64,000 bases of DNA from JAEVLT01 sp044598425 (GTDB lineage: Bacteria > Bacillota > Bacilli > Bacillales > Cytobacillaceae), in contig CP172536.1 of NCBI GenBank assembly GCA_044598425.1, positions 372,001 through 436,000 on the forward strand, in the 5' to 3' direction. The notes under the pieces were generated by a model, which saw only the letters and a program-made list of their open reading frames with translations, searched no databases and was not told the origin of the DNA. Below are positions 8,343 through 17,097 of the stretch, piece after piece (position 1 is the first letter of the stretch; each line of letters opens with the position of its first letter). A program made the translations under genes and the position numbers.

Positions 8343-8391
8343 AATTCCCCTTCGTCCCACTTAATTCCGCCTACATCCTCATAATTCCGCC
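8343..8391. repeat. Phased short repeat: AATTCCSC at 20-bp spacing (three copies)
   Basis: AATTCCCC at 8343, AATTCCGCC at 8363 and AATTCCGCC at 8383, exactly 20 bp apart, upstream of the nirB promoter. The reverse complement, GGCGGAATT, recurs in phase at 18574-18662. Confidence 0.6.
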
Positions 8392-8423
8392 AAAGACGTA
8401 ACCAGCTAACTTTTTGACAATAA

Positions 8424-8495
8424 TGTGAAACCATTCACACACGCCTTTGAATTGTGACGCACCTCACAAATTTTTAGCCTCAAGGGGAATACAAT
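8424..8495 (+). promoter_or_regulatory. Two FNR-type boxes and the nirB promoter
   Basis: TGTGA-N6-TCACA occurs twice with perfect arms, at 8424-8439 and 8453-8468, the Bacillus Fnr consensus. TACAAT (8490-8495) is a good -10, placing the start near 8502 and the second box centred at -41.5, the classic position for an activating FNR dimer; the first box is at -70.5. Expression of nirBD should rise without oxygen (inference). Confidence 0.85.
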
Positions 8496-8555
8496 TTATC
8501 CATAGGAGAAACGAACTTACGAAATTCACTGAAAAAACGATGGGGAGAGACGACT

Positions 8556-10988
8556 ATGAACAAGAAAAAACTCGTGATGATTGGCAACGGCATGGCCGGT
8601 GTACGGACAATTGAAGAAATCATTAAAATCGCTCCAGAACAATTTGACATAACCATTTTCGGAAAAGAACCGCACCCAAACTATAACCGTATTAAACTAT
8701 CAAATATCCTCCAAGGTGATACAAACTTTGATGAAATTATCATTAATCCGCTCGACTGGTACGAAGAAAACAAGATTCAATTATTCACAGGTGAGGCTGC
8801 AACCAACATTGACAGCAACGCAAAACGGGTCATTACCGACAAGGGCCGTGAAGTCGAATACGATGAATTGATTCTGGCAACTGGCTCGAATTCGTTCATT
8901 CTGCCAATTCCAGGTGCTGACAAACAAGGTGTAACTGGATTTCGCGATCTCAACGATTGTGAAATGATGATCAAATCAGCGAAAGAATATAAGAAAGCTG
9001 TCGTCATCGGCGGCGGACTGCTCGGACTTGAAGCGGCACGCGGCTTGCTTAATCTCGGCATGGAAGTAGATGTGGTTCACTTAATGCCGCATTTGATGGA
9101 GCGCCAGCTTGACCCGACAGCTTCGGCATTGCTGAAAAAAGAACTGGAATCCCAAGGCATGAATTTTTTAATGGAAAAGCAAACGGTGGAAATTCTCGGC
9201 GAGGACAGAGCAACAGGGCTTCGCTTTAAAGAGGGTTCTGAGGTTGAAGCCGATCTTGTCGTGATGGCCATTGGCATTAAACCAAATGTGGCGGTGGCAA
9301 AGGAAAGCGGCATTTATGTCAATCGCGGGATTGTTGTAAATGATTATATGGAAACCCAAACTGCCCATATTTATGCCGTTGGTGAATGCGCTGAACACCG
9401 CGAAATCGTTTATGGCCTGGTTGCGCCATTATATGAACAAAGCAAAGTGCTGGCAAGCCGGATTTGCGGCAAAGAAACGGCACCATATGAAGGCTCGATT
9501 ACAGGAACACAATTAAAAGTTGCCGGAGTCGACCTTTACTCAGCGGGGGAAATTTTTGAAGACGAAACAACGCAGGCAATCAAAGTTCACAATGAATTTG
9601 ACGGTGTCTATAAAAAGATTTTAATCAGAGACAATCGGATCGTTGGTGTTGTCCTCTACGGCGATACGCAGGATAGCACAAAGCTGTTTAGAATGCTGAC
9701 GAAAAAAGAAGACGTTAGCGGCATGACAAGCATTTCTCTTTTACAATCGCAGGAAGGTTCAGGCGGCGATGATGTTGCTTCGATGCCGGATGATGAACTA
9801 ATCTGCGGCTGCAACGGGGTAACAAAAGGAACGATTGTTGAAGCAATCCGTACCCAAGGGCTCACTTCGGTCGATCAGGTCAGTAGCTGTACAAATGCCG
9901 GACGTTCCTGTGGGCGTTGCAAACCGATGATTGGCAAAATTTTAGCCCATACGCTTGGCGATCAATTTGATGAGGCTGCGGTGCAAAAAACCAGTCTTTG
10001 CGGCTGTACAACGCTGAGCCGTGACGAAGTGGTTGACGAGATTAAAGAAAAAGGCTTAACAAGTATCAAAGAAGTCATGAACGTGCTTGGCTGGAAAAAT
10101 GAAGAAGGCTGTACAAAATGCCGTCCGGCGCTCAACTACTTCCTTGGCATGATTTATATGGATAAGTACAAAGACGACCGCGATTCCCGCCTTGTGAATG
10201 AAAAAATGCACGCCAATATTCAAAAAGATGGAACGTTCACGGTTATCCCAAGAATGTACGGCGGCGTGACAAACGCAAAAGATCTGATTAAAATCGGCGA
10301 AGTTGCCGAGAAGTACAACGTGCCGCTTGTAAAATTAACGGGCGGACAGCGAATTGGCCTGTTCGGTGTTCATAAAGAAGATCTCCCGGCAATTTGGAAA
10401 GAGCTTGACATGCCATCCGGCTATGCTTACGGAAAAACGCTTCGCACAGTTAAAACTTGTGTCGGCGCCCAGTTCTGCCGCTATGGCACACAAGATTCAA
10501 TGGCGCTTGGCATCGAGCTTGAAAAAAAATTTGAACGGCTCGATACGCCGCATAAAGTAAAAATGGGTGTATCGGCTTGTCCAAGAAACTGTTCAGAGGC
10601 AGGGATTAAAGACTTTGGCGTCGTCGGAATTGAAGGAGGCTGGGAAATTTATGTCGGCGGCAACGGCGGTGTTGACCTTCGTGCCGGAGATTTGCTTATC
10701 ACAGTTAAAACGCAAGAAGAAGTAATGGAAATAACCGGTGCATATTTGCAACACTATCGTGAGACAGCTACTTACTTGGAACGCACATCAAAATGGCTTG
10801 AGCGTGTAGGACTGGAGCATGTCAAACAAGTGCTAGCCGATGAACAGACAAGGAAAGAACTAAACGAGCGTATGGACAAAACACTGCAGAAATATGTTGA
10901 ACCTTGGAAAGAAGCAATTGAAAATAAAGAAATCCTATACAAATACTATGAAAAACATGATATCCTAGTAAGGAGTGAATCCAAATGA
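8556..10988 (+). CDS. nirB: Nitrite reductase [NAD(P)H], large subunit
   Basis: This cytosolic siroheme enzyme reduces nitrite to ammonium with NADH; it corresponds to NasD of B. subtilis (about 805 residues; 810 here). Domains in order: an FAD/NAD oxidoreductase (GNGMAG at 10-15, GGGLLG near 152); two BFD-like [2Fe-2S] segments (CGCNGV from C417, then CGCTTL); ferredoxin-like sulfite/nitrite reductase repeats; and the [4Fe-4S]-siroheme ligands C635/C641 (CVGAQFC) and C675/C679 (CPRNC). The ATG at 8556 follows GGGGAGAG. It overlaps nirD by 4 bases (ATGA). With FNR boxes upstream, a role in anaerobic nitrite ammonification as well as assimilation is likely. All key cysteines are present. Confidence 0.96.
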   Translation: MNKKKLVMIGNGMAGVRTIEEIIKIAPEQFDITIFGKEPHPNYNRIKLSNILQGDTNFDEIIINPLDWYEENKIQLFTGEAATNIDSNAKRVITDKGREVEYDELILATGSNSFILPIPGADKQGVTGFRDLNDCEMMIKSAKEYKKAVVIGGGLLGLEAARGLLNLGMEVDVVHLMPHLMERQLDPTASALLKKELESQGMNFLMEKQTVEILGEDRATGLRFKEGSEVEADLVVMAIGIKPNVAVAKESGIYVNRGIVVNDYMETQTAHIYAVGECAEHREIVYGLVAPLYEQSKVLASRICGKETAPYEGSITGTQLKVAGVDLYSAGEIFEDETTQAIKVHNEFDGVYKKILIRDNRIVGVVLYGDTQDSTKLFRMLTKKEDVSGMTSISLLQSQEGSGGDDVASMPDDELICGCNGVTKGTIVEAIRTQGLTSVDQVSSCTNAGRSCGRCKPMIGKILAHTLGDQFDEAAVQKTSLCGCTTLSRDEVVDEIKEKGLTSIKEVMNVLGWKNEEGCTKCRPALNYFLGMIYMDKYKDDRDSRLVNEKMHANIQKDGTFTVIPRMYGGVTNAKDLIKIGEVAEKYNVPLVKLTGGQRIGLFGVHKEDLPAIWKELDMPSGYAYGKTLRTVKTCVGAQFCRYGTQDSMALGIELEKKFERLDTPHKVKMGVSACPRNCSEAGIKDFGVVGIEGGWEIYVGGNGGVDLRAGDLLITVKTQEEVMEITGAYLQHYRETATYLERTSKWLERVGLEHVKQVLADEQTRKELNERMDKTLQKYVEPWKEAIENKEILYKYYEKHDILVRSESK

Positions 10989-11305
10989 ATGAAACTTTGA
11001 CACGTGTGGCAGTTGCCAATTATTCGAAACTGCCGCAAAGAGCCGGTTATACGGTCACGGTTGGCGGACATGAAATTGCAATTTTTAAGTTAACCAATGG
11101 GGACGTCTACGCGATTGAAAATCGCAGCCCACACCCAAAAGGCGGAGTGCTGTCGGAAGGACTAGTCAGCGGGGAGTATGTTTTTTGCCCGGTATATGAT
11201 TGGAAAATCTCGTTGAAAGATGGAAAAGTGCAGGCGCCGGATGAAGGCCAAGTGCAAACATATCCGGTAGAAGTTGAAGGGGATGCAGTTTACTTGCGCG
11301 CATAA
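10985..11305 (+). CDS. nirD: Nitrite reductase [NAD(P)H], small subunit (Rieske-fold)
   Basis: This 106-residue partner of NirB equals B. subtilis NasE in length. It has the Rieske-type beta fold, but the usual Cys-X-His / Cys-X2-His ligands are not complete: the first site reads NRSPHPKGG and the second CPVYDWKI. This is normal for NirD, which does not bind a cluster and instead supports the large subunit. Translation is coupled to nirB through the ATGA overlap, with AAGGAG at 10970-10975 as ribosome binding site. Downstream comes a 1-kb hairpin array before the siroheme genes. No clear T-tract terminator lies directly after the stop. Confidence 0.93.
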   Translation: MNETLTRVAVANYSKLPQRAGYTVTVGGHEIAIFKLTNGDVYAIENRSPHPKGGVLSEGLVSGEYVFCPVYDWKISLKDGKVQAPDEGQVQTYPVEVEGDAVYLRA

Positions 11306-11374
11306 ATCGAATTAATTATTTTAGAAAAAAATGTTATTTAAGATATAAAGTTTATTAATCTACCAGTGCTGCAT

Positions 11375-12430
11375 ACGTCATGATCGAGTACTTCATGACG
11401 CGCGAAAGGCAAAAAGGTCGTCGAACGCGTCATGATCGAGTGCTTCATGACGCATGAAAGGCAAAAAGGTTGTTGGACGCGTCATGAGAGAGTGCTTCAT
11501 GACGCGCGAAAGGCAAAAAGGTTGTCGGACGCGTCATGAGAGAGTGCTTCATGACGCGCGAAAGGCAAAAAGGTCGTCGGACGCGTCATGAGAGAGTGCT
11601 TCATGACGCGCGAAAGGCAAAAAGGTCGTCGGACGCGTCATGATCGAGTGCCCCGTGACGCGCGAAAGGCAAAAAGGTTGTCGAACGCGTCATGAGAGAG
11701 TGCTTCATGACGCGCGAAAGGCAAAAAGGTCGTCGGACGCGTCATGAGAGAGTGCTTCATGACGCGCGAAAGGCAAAAAGGTCGTCGAACGCGTCATGAT
11801 CGAGTGCTTCATGACGCGCGAAAGGCAAAAAGGTCGTCGGACGCGTCATGAGAGAGTGCTTCATGACGCGCGAAAGGCAAAAAGGTCGTTGGACGCGTCA
11901 TGAGAGAGTGCTTCATGACGCGCGAAAGGCAAAAAGGTCGTCGAACGCGTCATGAGAGAGTGCTTCATGACGCGCGAAAGGCAAAAAGGTCGTTGGACGC
12001 GTCATGAGAGAGTGCTTCATGACGCGCGAAAGGCAAAAAGGTTGTTGGACGCGTCATGAGAAAGGCATTCATGACGCGCGCAAGGCAAAAAGGTCGTCGG
12101 ACGCGTCATGAGAGAGTGCTTCATGACGCGCGAAAGGCAAAAAGGTCGTCGGACGCGTCATGAGAGAGTGCTTCATGACGCGCGAAAGGCAAAAAGGTCG
12201 TCGAACGCGTCGTGATCGAGTGCTTCATGACGCATGAAAGGCAAAAAGGTTGTTGGACGCGTCATGAGAGAGTGCTTCATGACGCGCGAAAGGCAAAAAG
12301 GTTGTCGGACGCGTCATGAGAGAGTGCCCCGTGACGCGCGAAAGGCAAAAACGGCGGCGAACACGCCATGATCGAGTGCTTCATGACCCGAAAAAGGGAA
12401 AAACTCGTCGAACGTTTCATGAGAAATAGC
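11375..12430 (+). repeat. Tandem array 2: twenty copies of a 52-bp unit with a GCGTCATGA/TCATGACGC hairpin
   Basis: Units begin every 52 bp from 11375 to 12363 without a slip (19 intervals), with a degenerate 21st near 12415. The core is GCGTCATGA-N9-TCATGACGC (9-bp arms; loop GAGAGTGCT or TCGAGTGCT), followed by GCGAAAGGCAAAAAGG and TCGTCGGAC variants. The right arm can also pair with the next unit's left arm (TCATGACGCG with CGCGTCATGA, 10 bp), so two folding registers exist. Two units have TCATGACGC changed to CCGTGACGC. Non-coding; no unique spacers. It fills the gap between nirD and nasF. Confidence 0.95.
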
Positions 12431-12487
12431 CGCAGAGCATTCAATTGTAGATAGGAAGTCGATTCAGCATAGGAGGATGGCTGCAAG

Positions 12488-13966
12488 ATGAAAACAGGGA
12501 AAGTATTTTTAGTCGGAGCTGGACCAGGGGACGTTCGTCTAATTACGGTGAAGGGTTTGGAAGCAATCAAGCAGGCCGAGGTCATTTTATATGACCGGCT
12601 TGCCAATCCGAAACTATTGGAGTATGCTCCGGTGGATTGCGAACTCATTTATTGCGGAAAACTACCCGACCGCCATATTTTGCGGCAGGAGAACATCAAT
12701 GACCTTTTAGTTGAAAAAGCGCTTGAAGGCAAAGTGGTGGTCCGCCTTAAAGGTGGCGACCCTGGCGTCTTTGGCAGGGTAGGAGAAGAAGCGGCAGCCC
12801 TTGCCCACCATCAGATTCCGTATGAAATCGTTCCTGGTGTTTCATCCGGCATTGCAGCGCCCCTCTATGCTGGAATACCTGTTACACACCGTGAATATGC
12901 TGAATCTTTTGCGGTTGTAACAGCGCATGATAAATCCAGAGATGGCAAGCCGATCCTCGATTGGGAAGGACTTGCCCGCGGGATTGATACGATCGCTTTT
13001 TACATGGGCGTCGGCAACCTGCCGTTTATTTGTGAAAATTTGATCGGTCATGGGAAACCTGTTGACACGCCGGTTATCTTGATTCAGTGGGGAACATTTG
13101 GCCGTCAGAAGACACTTGAAGGAACGTTAGCGAATATTTCAGCTAAAGTTGCCGCAGCGAAATTTCGTAATCCGTCGATTATTTTAGTCGGAGATGTGAT
13201 TTCATTAAGGGAAAAAATCAGCTGGTTTGAAAAAATGTCGCTGTACGGCAGGCAAATTGTGTTGGCACGATCTGGTGCAGGCGTGAGCGAACTAGCAAAA
13301 GAACTGACTGAACAGGGCGCGGATGTCATCGAATTTCCAAAGTGGAAAAAAACGCAGCTGCCTGTTGATCAAAAGCTGCTTGCAGAAATTTCGACCTTCA
13401 AGAAAATTTTGTTTGCGTCTCCCGAGAGTGCTGTAGAATTTTTTAAAGCCGTATTTAAACATGGCATCGATATTCGAAAAATACAAGCGGATTTCTTTGG
13501 AGGTTCCGTAAAAACGCTGAAAGTCTTGAACGAGCGCGGCTTTGCAGGCAGTCTTGCGGAAGACATGCCCAAAACAGGTCGCCTGCTGATCGTTGGCGAT
13601 GATCGGCTGTTGAAAAATCAGCTGGAGTATACTTTCCGCTATGGGACATTTGACTCATGGGTAACAAGTAAAAAAGAAATTGATCAGCAGTTTTTCCCGA
13701 TTTTACAGCGGATGCTGGAAGAAGCAGAAGTCAATACCGTGATCTTCCCATGCAAAGCGAGTGTCGAGCCGTTTTTGGCCGGGTTAAATGACTTAGGAAT
13801 TGATTTGAAAACATTTATGCAAGATAAACAAGTGGTTTGCATGGGAAAACAAACCGTCAGTGCTCTAGAGCAGGCAGGGCTGGAAGCGAGCGGCATCCCT
13901 TCAGCAGCAACAAAGGAAGCCATGGTCGAGTATCTGATCAAAGAAATGATAAACAGACAGAACTGA
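12488..13966 (+). CDS. nasF: Uroporphyrinogen-III C-methyltransferase fused to uroporphyrinogen-III synthase
   Basis: A 492-residue fusion close in size to B. subtilis NasF. Residues 1 to about 245 are the SAM-dependent SUMT domain that makes precorrin-2 (VGAGPGDVRLITVKG, RLKGGDPGVFGRVGEEA, VPGVSSGIAAP). From about 255 to the end is a HemD-like domain (LARSGAGVSELAKEL to the C-terminus) that closes the tetrapyrrole ring. It supplies siroheme precursor for NirB. The ATG at 12488 follows AGGAGG near 12472, about 50 bases beyond the repeat array. The HemD half is weakly conserved, as usual, so its activity is less certain. Confidence 0.92.
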   Translation: MKTGKVFLVGAGPGDVRLITVKGLEAIKQAEVILYDRLANPKLLEYAPVDCELIYCGKLPDRHILRQENINDLLVEKALEGKVVVRLKGGDPGVFGRVGEEAAALAHHQIPYEIVPGVSSGIAAPLYAGIPVTHREYAESFAVVTAHDKSRDGKPILDWEGLARGIDTIAFYMGVGNLPFICENLIGHGKPVDTPVILIQWGTFGRQKTLEGTLANISAKVAAAKFRNPSIILVGDVISLREKISWFEKMSLYGRQIVLARSGAGVSELAKELTEQGADVIEFPKWKKTQLPVDQKLLAEISTFKKILFASPESAVEFFKAVFKHGIDIRKIQADFFGGSVKTLKVLNERGFAGSLAEDMPKTGRLLIVGDDRLLKNQLEYTFRYGTFDSWVTSKKEIDQQFFPILQRMLEEAEVNTVIFPCKASVEPFLAGLNDLGIDLKTFMQDKQVVCMGKQTVSALEQAGLEASGIPSAATKEAMVEYLIKEMINRQN

Positions 13967-13992
13967 GCCTTTGCTTCGTTTTGTCTGTTTAT
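13949..13992. terminator. Long inverted repeat over the nasF stop codon
   Basis: The arms at 13949-13963 and 13978-13992 (ATAAACAGACAGAAC with GTTTTGTCTGTTTAT) pair over 15 bp with one wobble, loop 14 nt. No T-tract follows, so it may stabilise the 3' end or attenuate rather than terminate. Confidence 0.45.
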
Positions 13993-14110
13993 CGTCTTGT
14001 GATTTTGGTTGTTTTCGCGAGGTTTACCTCTCTTAAAATGAAAAAAAAGCTTAGTACGGATGAAGGCTCAGTTGGAAGAGGAGAAGTTTAGTAAGAAAGG
14101 TGGTAGCGGC

Positions 14111-14731
14111 ATGGGTTCCTTTTATCCGATGATGCTTAACCTTGCCGGGAAAAAGGTCGTTGTTGTCGGCGGAGGGAAGGTAGCAGAGAGAAAAATCAAG
14201 GGTTTGCTTGAAACGGATGCTCGGATTGTGGTGGTTAGTCCGGAAGCTACGGACGATATTGCCAGGCTTTCTGGCGAGGGCTTGATTGAGTGGATGCGGA
14301 AGCCGTTTTCCGGTGAGGAGATACAAGGGGCGCTGATGATTTTTGCTACAACAAACGATCGGAAATTGAATCAGGAGATTAAAGACTTGGTCGAGCCGCA
14401 TCAATTGGTGGCGATTGCGGATGATCCGGATGGTTCGGATTTCCATGTGCCGGCGCAGGTGAAGCGCGGCAGGCTGAGCATTGCGGTTTCGACGAATGGG
14501 GCAAGCCCTACGCTTGCGCGGATGATTCGCGAGCAGCTTGAGGCAGAATTTGATGAGCGGTATGAGGCGTATGTGGAGTTTCTTTATCAGGCACGGCAGA
14601 AAATTTTAGCGGAAGTGAAAGACCCTTTTGTAAAAAGAAAGTTGTTAAAGAAAATTGCCAGTCCGGAGTTTTGGAAAAGCGATGATCGGGAAATACAGTT
14701 TAAAGAGTTGTATGAGGGCTTGAAAAGGTGA
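14111..14731 (+). CDS. sirC: Precorrin-2 dehydrogenase (sirohydrochlorin synthase), SirC/Met8 N-terminal type
   Basis: NAD-dependent oxidation of precorrin-2 to sirohydrochlorin. The Rossmann motif VVVVGGGKVAERK lies at about residues 15-27; the STNGASPTLARMIREQLE segment and the C-terminal helical domain match the SirC/CysG-N family. The ATG at 14111 (206 residues) is preferred over 14060 because GAAAGGTGG lies just upstream and the protein then starts as the family does. At this length it resembles the dehydrogenase-only SirC; no SirB/CbiX ferrochelatase gene is in the cluster. It is probably expressed with nasF (144-bp gap). Confidence 0.9.
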   Translation: MGSFYPMMLNLAGKKVVVVGGGKVAERKIKGLLETDARIVVVSPEATDDIARLSGEGLIEWMRKPFSGEEIQGALMIFATTNDRKLNQEIKDLVEPHQLVAIADDPDGSDFHVPAQVKRGRLSIAVSTNGASPTLARMIREQLEAEFDERYEAYVEFLYQARQKILAEVKDPFVKRKLLKKIASPEFWKSDDREIQFKELYEGLKR

Positions 14732-14752
14732 TATCGGGTGGTCATAAAGTGC

Positions 14753-14920
14753 TTTACAAATTGATTCAACGGGGCTATAGTACTTCTATCTAAATAACCT
14801 TTTGTCTAATCTGCACAGAGCGGGGGAACCAATTTTTTGGGGTGTATCCTTTTTACAAGGTAGGGCAACTCTTTAAGCCCGAACCCATCAGCTAACCTCG
14901 TCGACATTTAAGGAGGGGGT
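14753..14920 (+). promoter_or_regulatory. Promoter and c-di-AMP (ydaO-yuaA) riboswitch ahead of kimA
   Basis: Promoter TTTACA (14753-14758), 17 bp, TATAGT (14776-14781). The leader carries the hallmark conserved segments of the ydaO class: GGGGGAACCAATTTTTTGGG from 14822, GGGCAACTCTTTAAGCCCG near 14863 and CAGCTAACCTCG near 14889. This class binds c-di-AMP and switches the gene off when potassium is plentiful. No clear T-tract terminator was picked out; AGGAGGGGG occurs at 14911-14919. Confidence 0.92.
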
Positions 14921-14996
14921 TTACTTTTTTTGTTTAACTTAAACACTAGGGTAAAACTTGGTGTTTTTATTTTTTCCAAAAAGGACGGTAGTGATA

Positions 14997-16904
14997 ATGA
15001 GCCATACAGCTGTGTTGGAATTGATTTTGGGGATGATCGCTCTCGTTGGCATCTGGGTGTCTGTTTCAAACTTCAGCAGCTTGAAGCGAATTTTGATTGG
15101 AAGGCCGATGAGGACCGCTGAGTTGAACGCTCAGCATAATAAATTATTGTGGTTCATTGCCTTGCCGATTCTTTCGGCAGACTTGTATTCATCTGTTTCG
15201 TATGGCCCCGAATCGGGGATCACTGAGCTTGCGCGGCTTGGAAACGAAGCAAAGTGGTATATTATCCCGATTACGATTTCTACAATTATTTTACTGGCGA
15301 TTTTGATTCTGTCTTATATTATGGGCATTCTGGCTTACCCAAATGGCGGAGGAGCTTACGCGATTGCAAAAGATAATTTTAAGCAGCGCTGGGTATCACT
15401 TGTTGCTTCAAGTTCATTATTGGTTGATTATATCTTAACCGTAGCGGTATCGGTTTCGGCAGCCCTGGAAGCGGTGTCCTCTGCCTATCCAGTTGTGGCT
15501 CCATATGAGACAATTCTCGCGATTCTCTGCGTTTTCATTTTGTTGGTCGTTAATCTTCGCGGTGTTGCGGAGTCGGCAAAAATTTTCGCCTGGCCAACAA
15601 TTGGGTTCATGCTCTGCATGATGCTGTTGATTTTTGCTGGATTGTTTAATGAATTTCGGCATGGCTTTGTGCAGCCTTCAACCCCTCCATTTGGCACGGT
15701 TCCAAAGGGGCTCACGACCTTGCTTTTATTAAAGGCATTTAGTTCTGCCTGTTCTGCGGTAACGGGGATTGAAACGATTTCCAATGCCGTTCCGATTTTC
15801 AGAAATCCGCAGCAAAAAAATGCCATTAAGACATATATTGCCCTCGGGGTGATCACATCGGTTACCTTGCTGGGATTTTCTTATCACATTTATGTGAAAG
15901 GAATCAGCCCCGATCCGAATAATACAATGTTATCTCAATTAACAGGGAGTTATTTCGGACACGGTTTTCTTTATCAATTGATCATTTGGTTTACGTTTAT
16001 TGTGTTGATTTTAGCGGCAAACTCAACGTTTACCGGTTTTTCGCAATTAGCTGCCATTGTGGCGGCGGACGGATTTCTGCCAAGAGGTCTGACAAACAGG
16101 GGGGACCGGCTTGGTTACTCCAATGGTATTATTACTTTGGCCGCAACGGCCAGCTTGTTAATCATTGCGTTTCATGCGCATACAAATGCTTTAATTCCGT
16201 TGTATGCCATTGGTGTTTTTCTTTCTTTTACGATTGCGCAGTTTGGCTTAATCCAGCGCTGGAAACGAATAAAAGGGCGGCACTGGAGACTGAAATTATC
16301 GATTAATACGGTTGGGGGATTTATCACAACGATTGTTGCGATTATCTTCGCTGTGACCAAATTTACAAGCGGCGCGTGGATTGTGTTGATCATCATTCCA
16401 CTGCTGATTGTTTGTTCACTAGGGATTCAACACCACTACAATGATGTAGCGAATGAACTGAGAATTGATTTGGCGACAATGCATCCTGAAATGAACAATG
16501 TGATTACGATCGTGCTCATTTCGGGTATTCATCGTGTTGTTCAAAACACGTTATCTTTTGCAAAAAGTTTAGGAAATGAAAATTTGTTAGCTGTTTATGT
16601 CGGATTCGATGATGAATCGATGCATAAAATCGAGAAAAAATGGGAGCAATGGGGATCACCCTGCAGGCTGGTGACTTTGAAAAGCAAGTACCGGTCCGTT
16701 TTGGAGCCTCTTTCCCGATTAATCCATCTAATCGAAGAAAAAGAGGAGGAGAAAACCCAGATTCATATTGTGATTCCGCAATTTATTCCAAAAAAATGGT
16801 GGCACAATCTATTGCACAACCAAACAGCCCTCCTGCTCCGCTTATGGCTGATCAGGAAGAGTGATGTTGTCATATCCACTGTTCCGTATCATTTAAGAAA
16901 ATAA
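14997..16904 (+). CDS. kimA: KimA-type potassium importer (YdaO; APC superfamily)
   Basis: High-affinity K+/H+ symporter of the amino acid-polyamine-organocation superfamily, in the cytoplasmic membrane. About 12 hydrophobic segments (for example IIPITISTIILLAILILSYI and LLIIAFHAHTNALIPLYAIG) are followed by a cytosolic C-terminal domain from about residue 465 (NNVITIVLISGIHRVVQNTL), the KimA architecture; 635 residues compares with about 607 in B. subtilis. The family YSSVSYGPES signature is present. ATG 14997 is preferred over TTG 14958 because homologues begin near MSHTAVLELILG and AAAAGGA lies upstream. The c-di-AMP riboswitch in its leader independently supports the potassium role. Confidence 0.93.
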   Translation: MSHTAVLELILGMIALVGIWVSVSNFSSLKRILIGRPMRTAELNAQHNKLLWFIALPILSADLYSSVSYGPESGITELARLGNEAKWYIIPITISTIILLAILILSYIMGILAYPNGGGAYAIAKDNFKQRWVSLVASSSLLVDYILTVAVSVSAALEAVSSAYPVVAPYETILAILCVFILLVVNLRGVAESAKIFAWPTIGFMLCMMLLIFAGLFNEFRHGFVQPSTPPFGTVPKGLTTLLLLKAFSSACSAVTGIETISNAVPIFRNPQQKNAIKTYIALGVITSVTLLGFSYHIYVKGISPDPNNTMLSQLTGSYFGHGFLYQLIIWFTFIVLILAANSTFTGFSQLAAIVAADGFLPRGLTNRGDRLGYSNGIITLAATASLLIIAFHAHTNALIPLYAIGVFLSFTIAQFGLIQRWKRIKGRHWRLKLSINTVGGFITTIVAIIFAVTKFTSGAWIVLIIIPLLIVCSLGIQHHYNDVANELRIDLATMHPEMNNVITIVLISGIHRVVQNTLSFAKSLGNENLLAVYVGFDDESMHKIEKKWEQWGSPCRLVTLKSKYRSVLEPLSRLIHLIEEKEEEKTQIHIVIPQFIPKKWWHNLLHNQTALLLRLWLIRKSDVVISTVPYHLRK

Positions 16905-16912
16905 AGAAAGAA

Positions 16913-16942
16913 AAGCTAGCTCATTGGGGCTTGCTTTTTTTT
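16913..16942 (+). terminator. Intrinsic terminator after kimA
   Basis: The stem 16913-16922 / 16927-16936 (AAGCTAGCTC with GGGCTTGCTT, one mismatch) is followed by a run of T. Confidence 0.7.
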
Positions 16943-16996
16943 GAAAAAAATATAAAAAATTGTGATAAAATAGTTCCCTTTTTTGGTGATGTGTTA

Positions 16997-17002
16997 TATA
17001 AT
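16997..17002 (+). promoter_or_regulatory. Probable -10 box of aceA
   Basis: A perfect TATAAT with a poor -35 (TTCCCT, 17 bp upstream), which suggests an activator-dependent or weak promoter. The leader to aceA would be about 180 nt. Confidence 0.45.
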
Positions 17003-17049
17003 ACAAATCGAGTAAACGATCTGTCTTATAACAAAAGGAAGGTGGGGGG

Positions 17050-17097
17050 ATGGGAATTCGCGGTCTTATGCGATTTAACGTGTTTTTGCTGTTGTAG
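17050..17097 (+). CDS. Possible 15-codon leader peptide in the aceA 5' region
   Basis: ATG 17050 follows a very strong Shine-Dalgarno (AGGTGGGGGG, immediately upstream) and encodes MGIRGLMRFNVFLLL before TAG. It lies in the long aceA leader. No family is recognised. The tight spacing to the Shine-Dalgarno makes initiation uncertain, and a regulatory uORF is only a guess. Confidence 0.3.
   Translation: MGIRGLMRFNVFLLL

Noticed and set aside
11375..12430. CRISPR array or repeat-protein gene
   Set aside because: No unique spacers; 52 is not a multiple of three and no frame stays open.
13837..14446. Overlapping ORFs around the nasF-sirC gap (13837-14091 plus, 14051-14446 minus)
   Set aside because: They overlap well-supported genes, lack ribosome binding sites and resemble no family.
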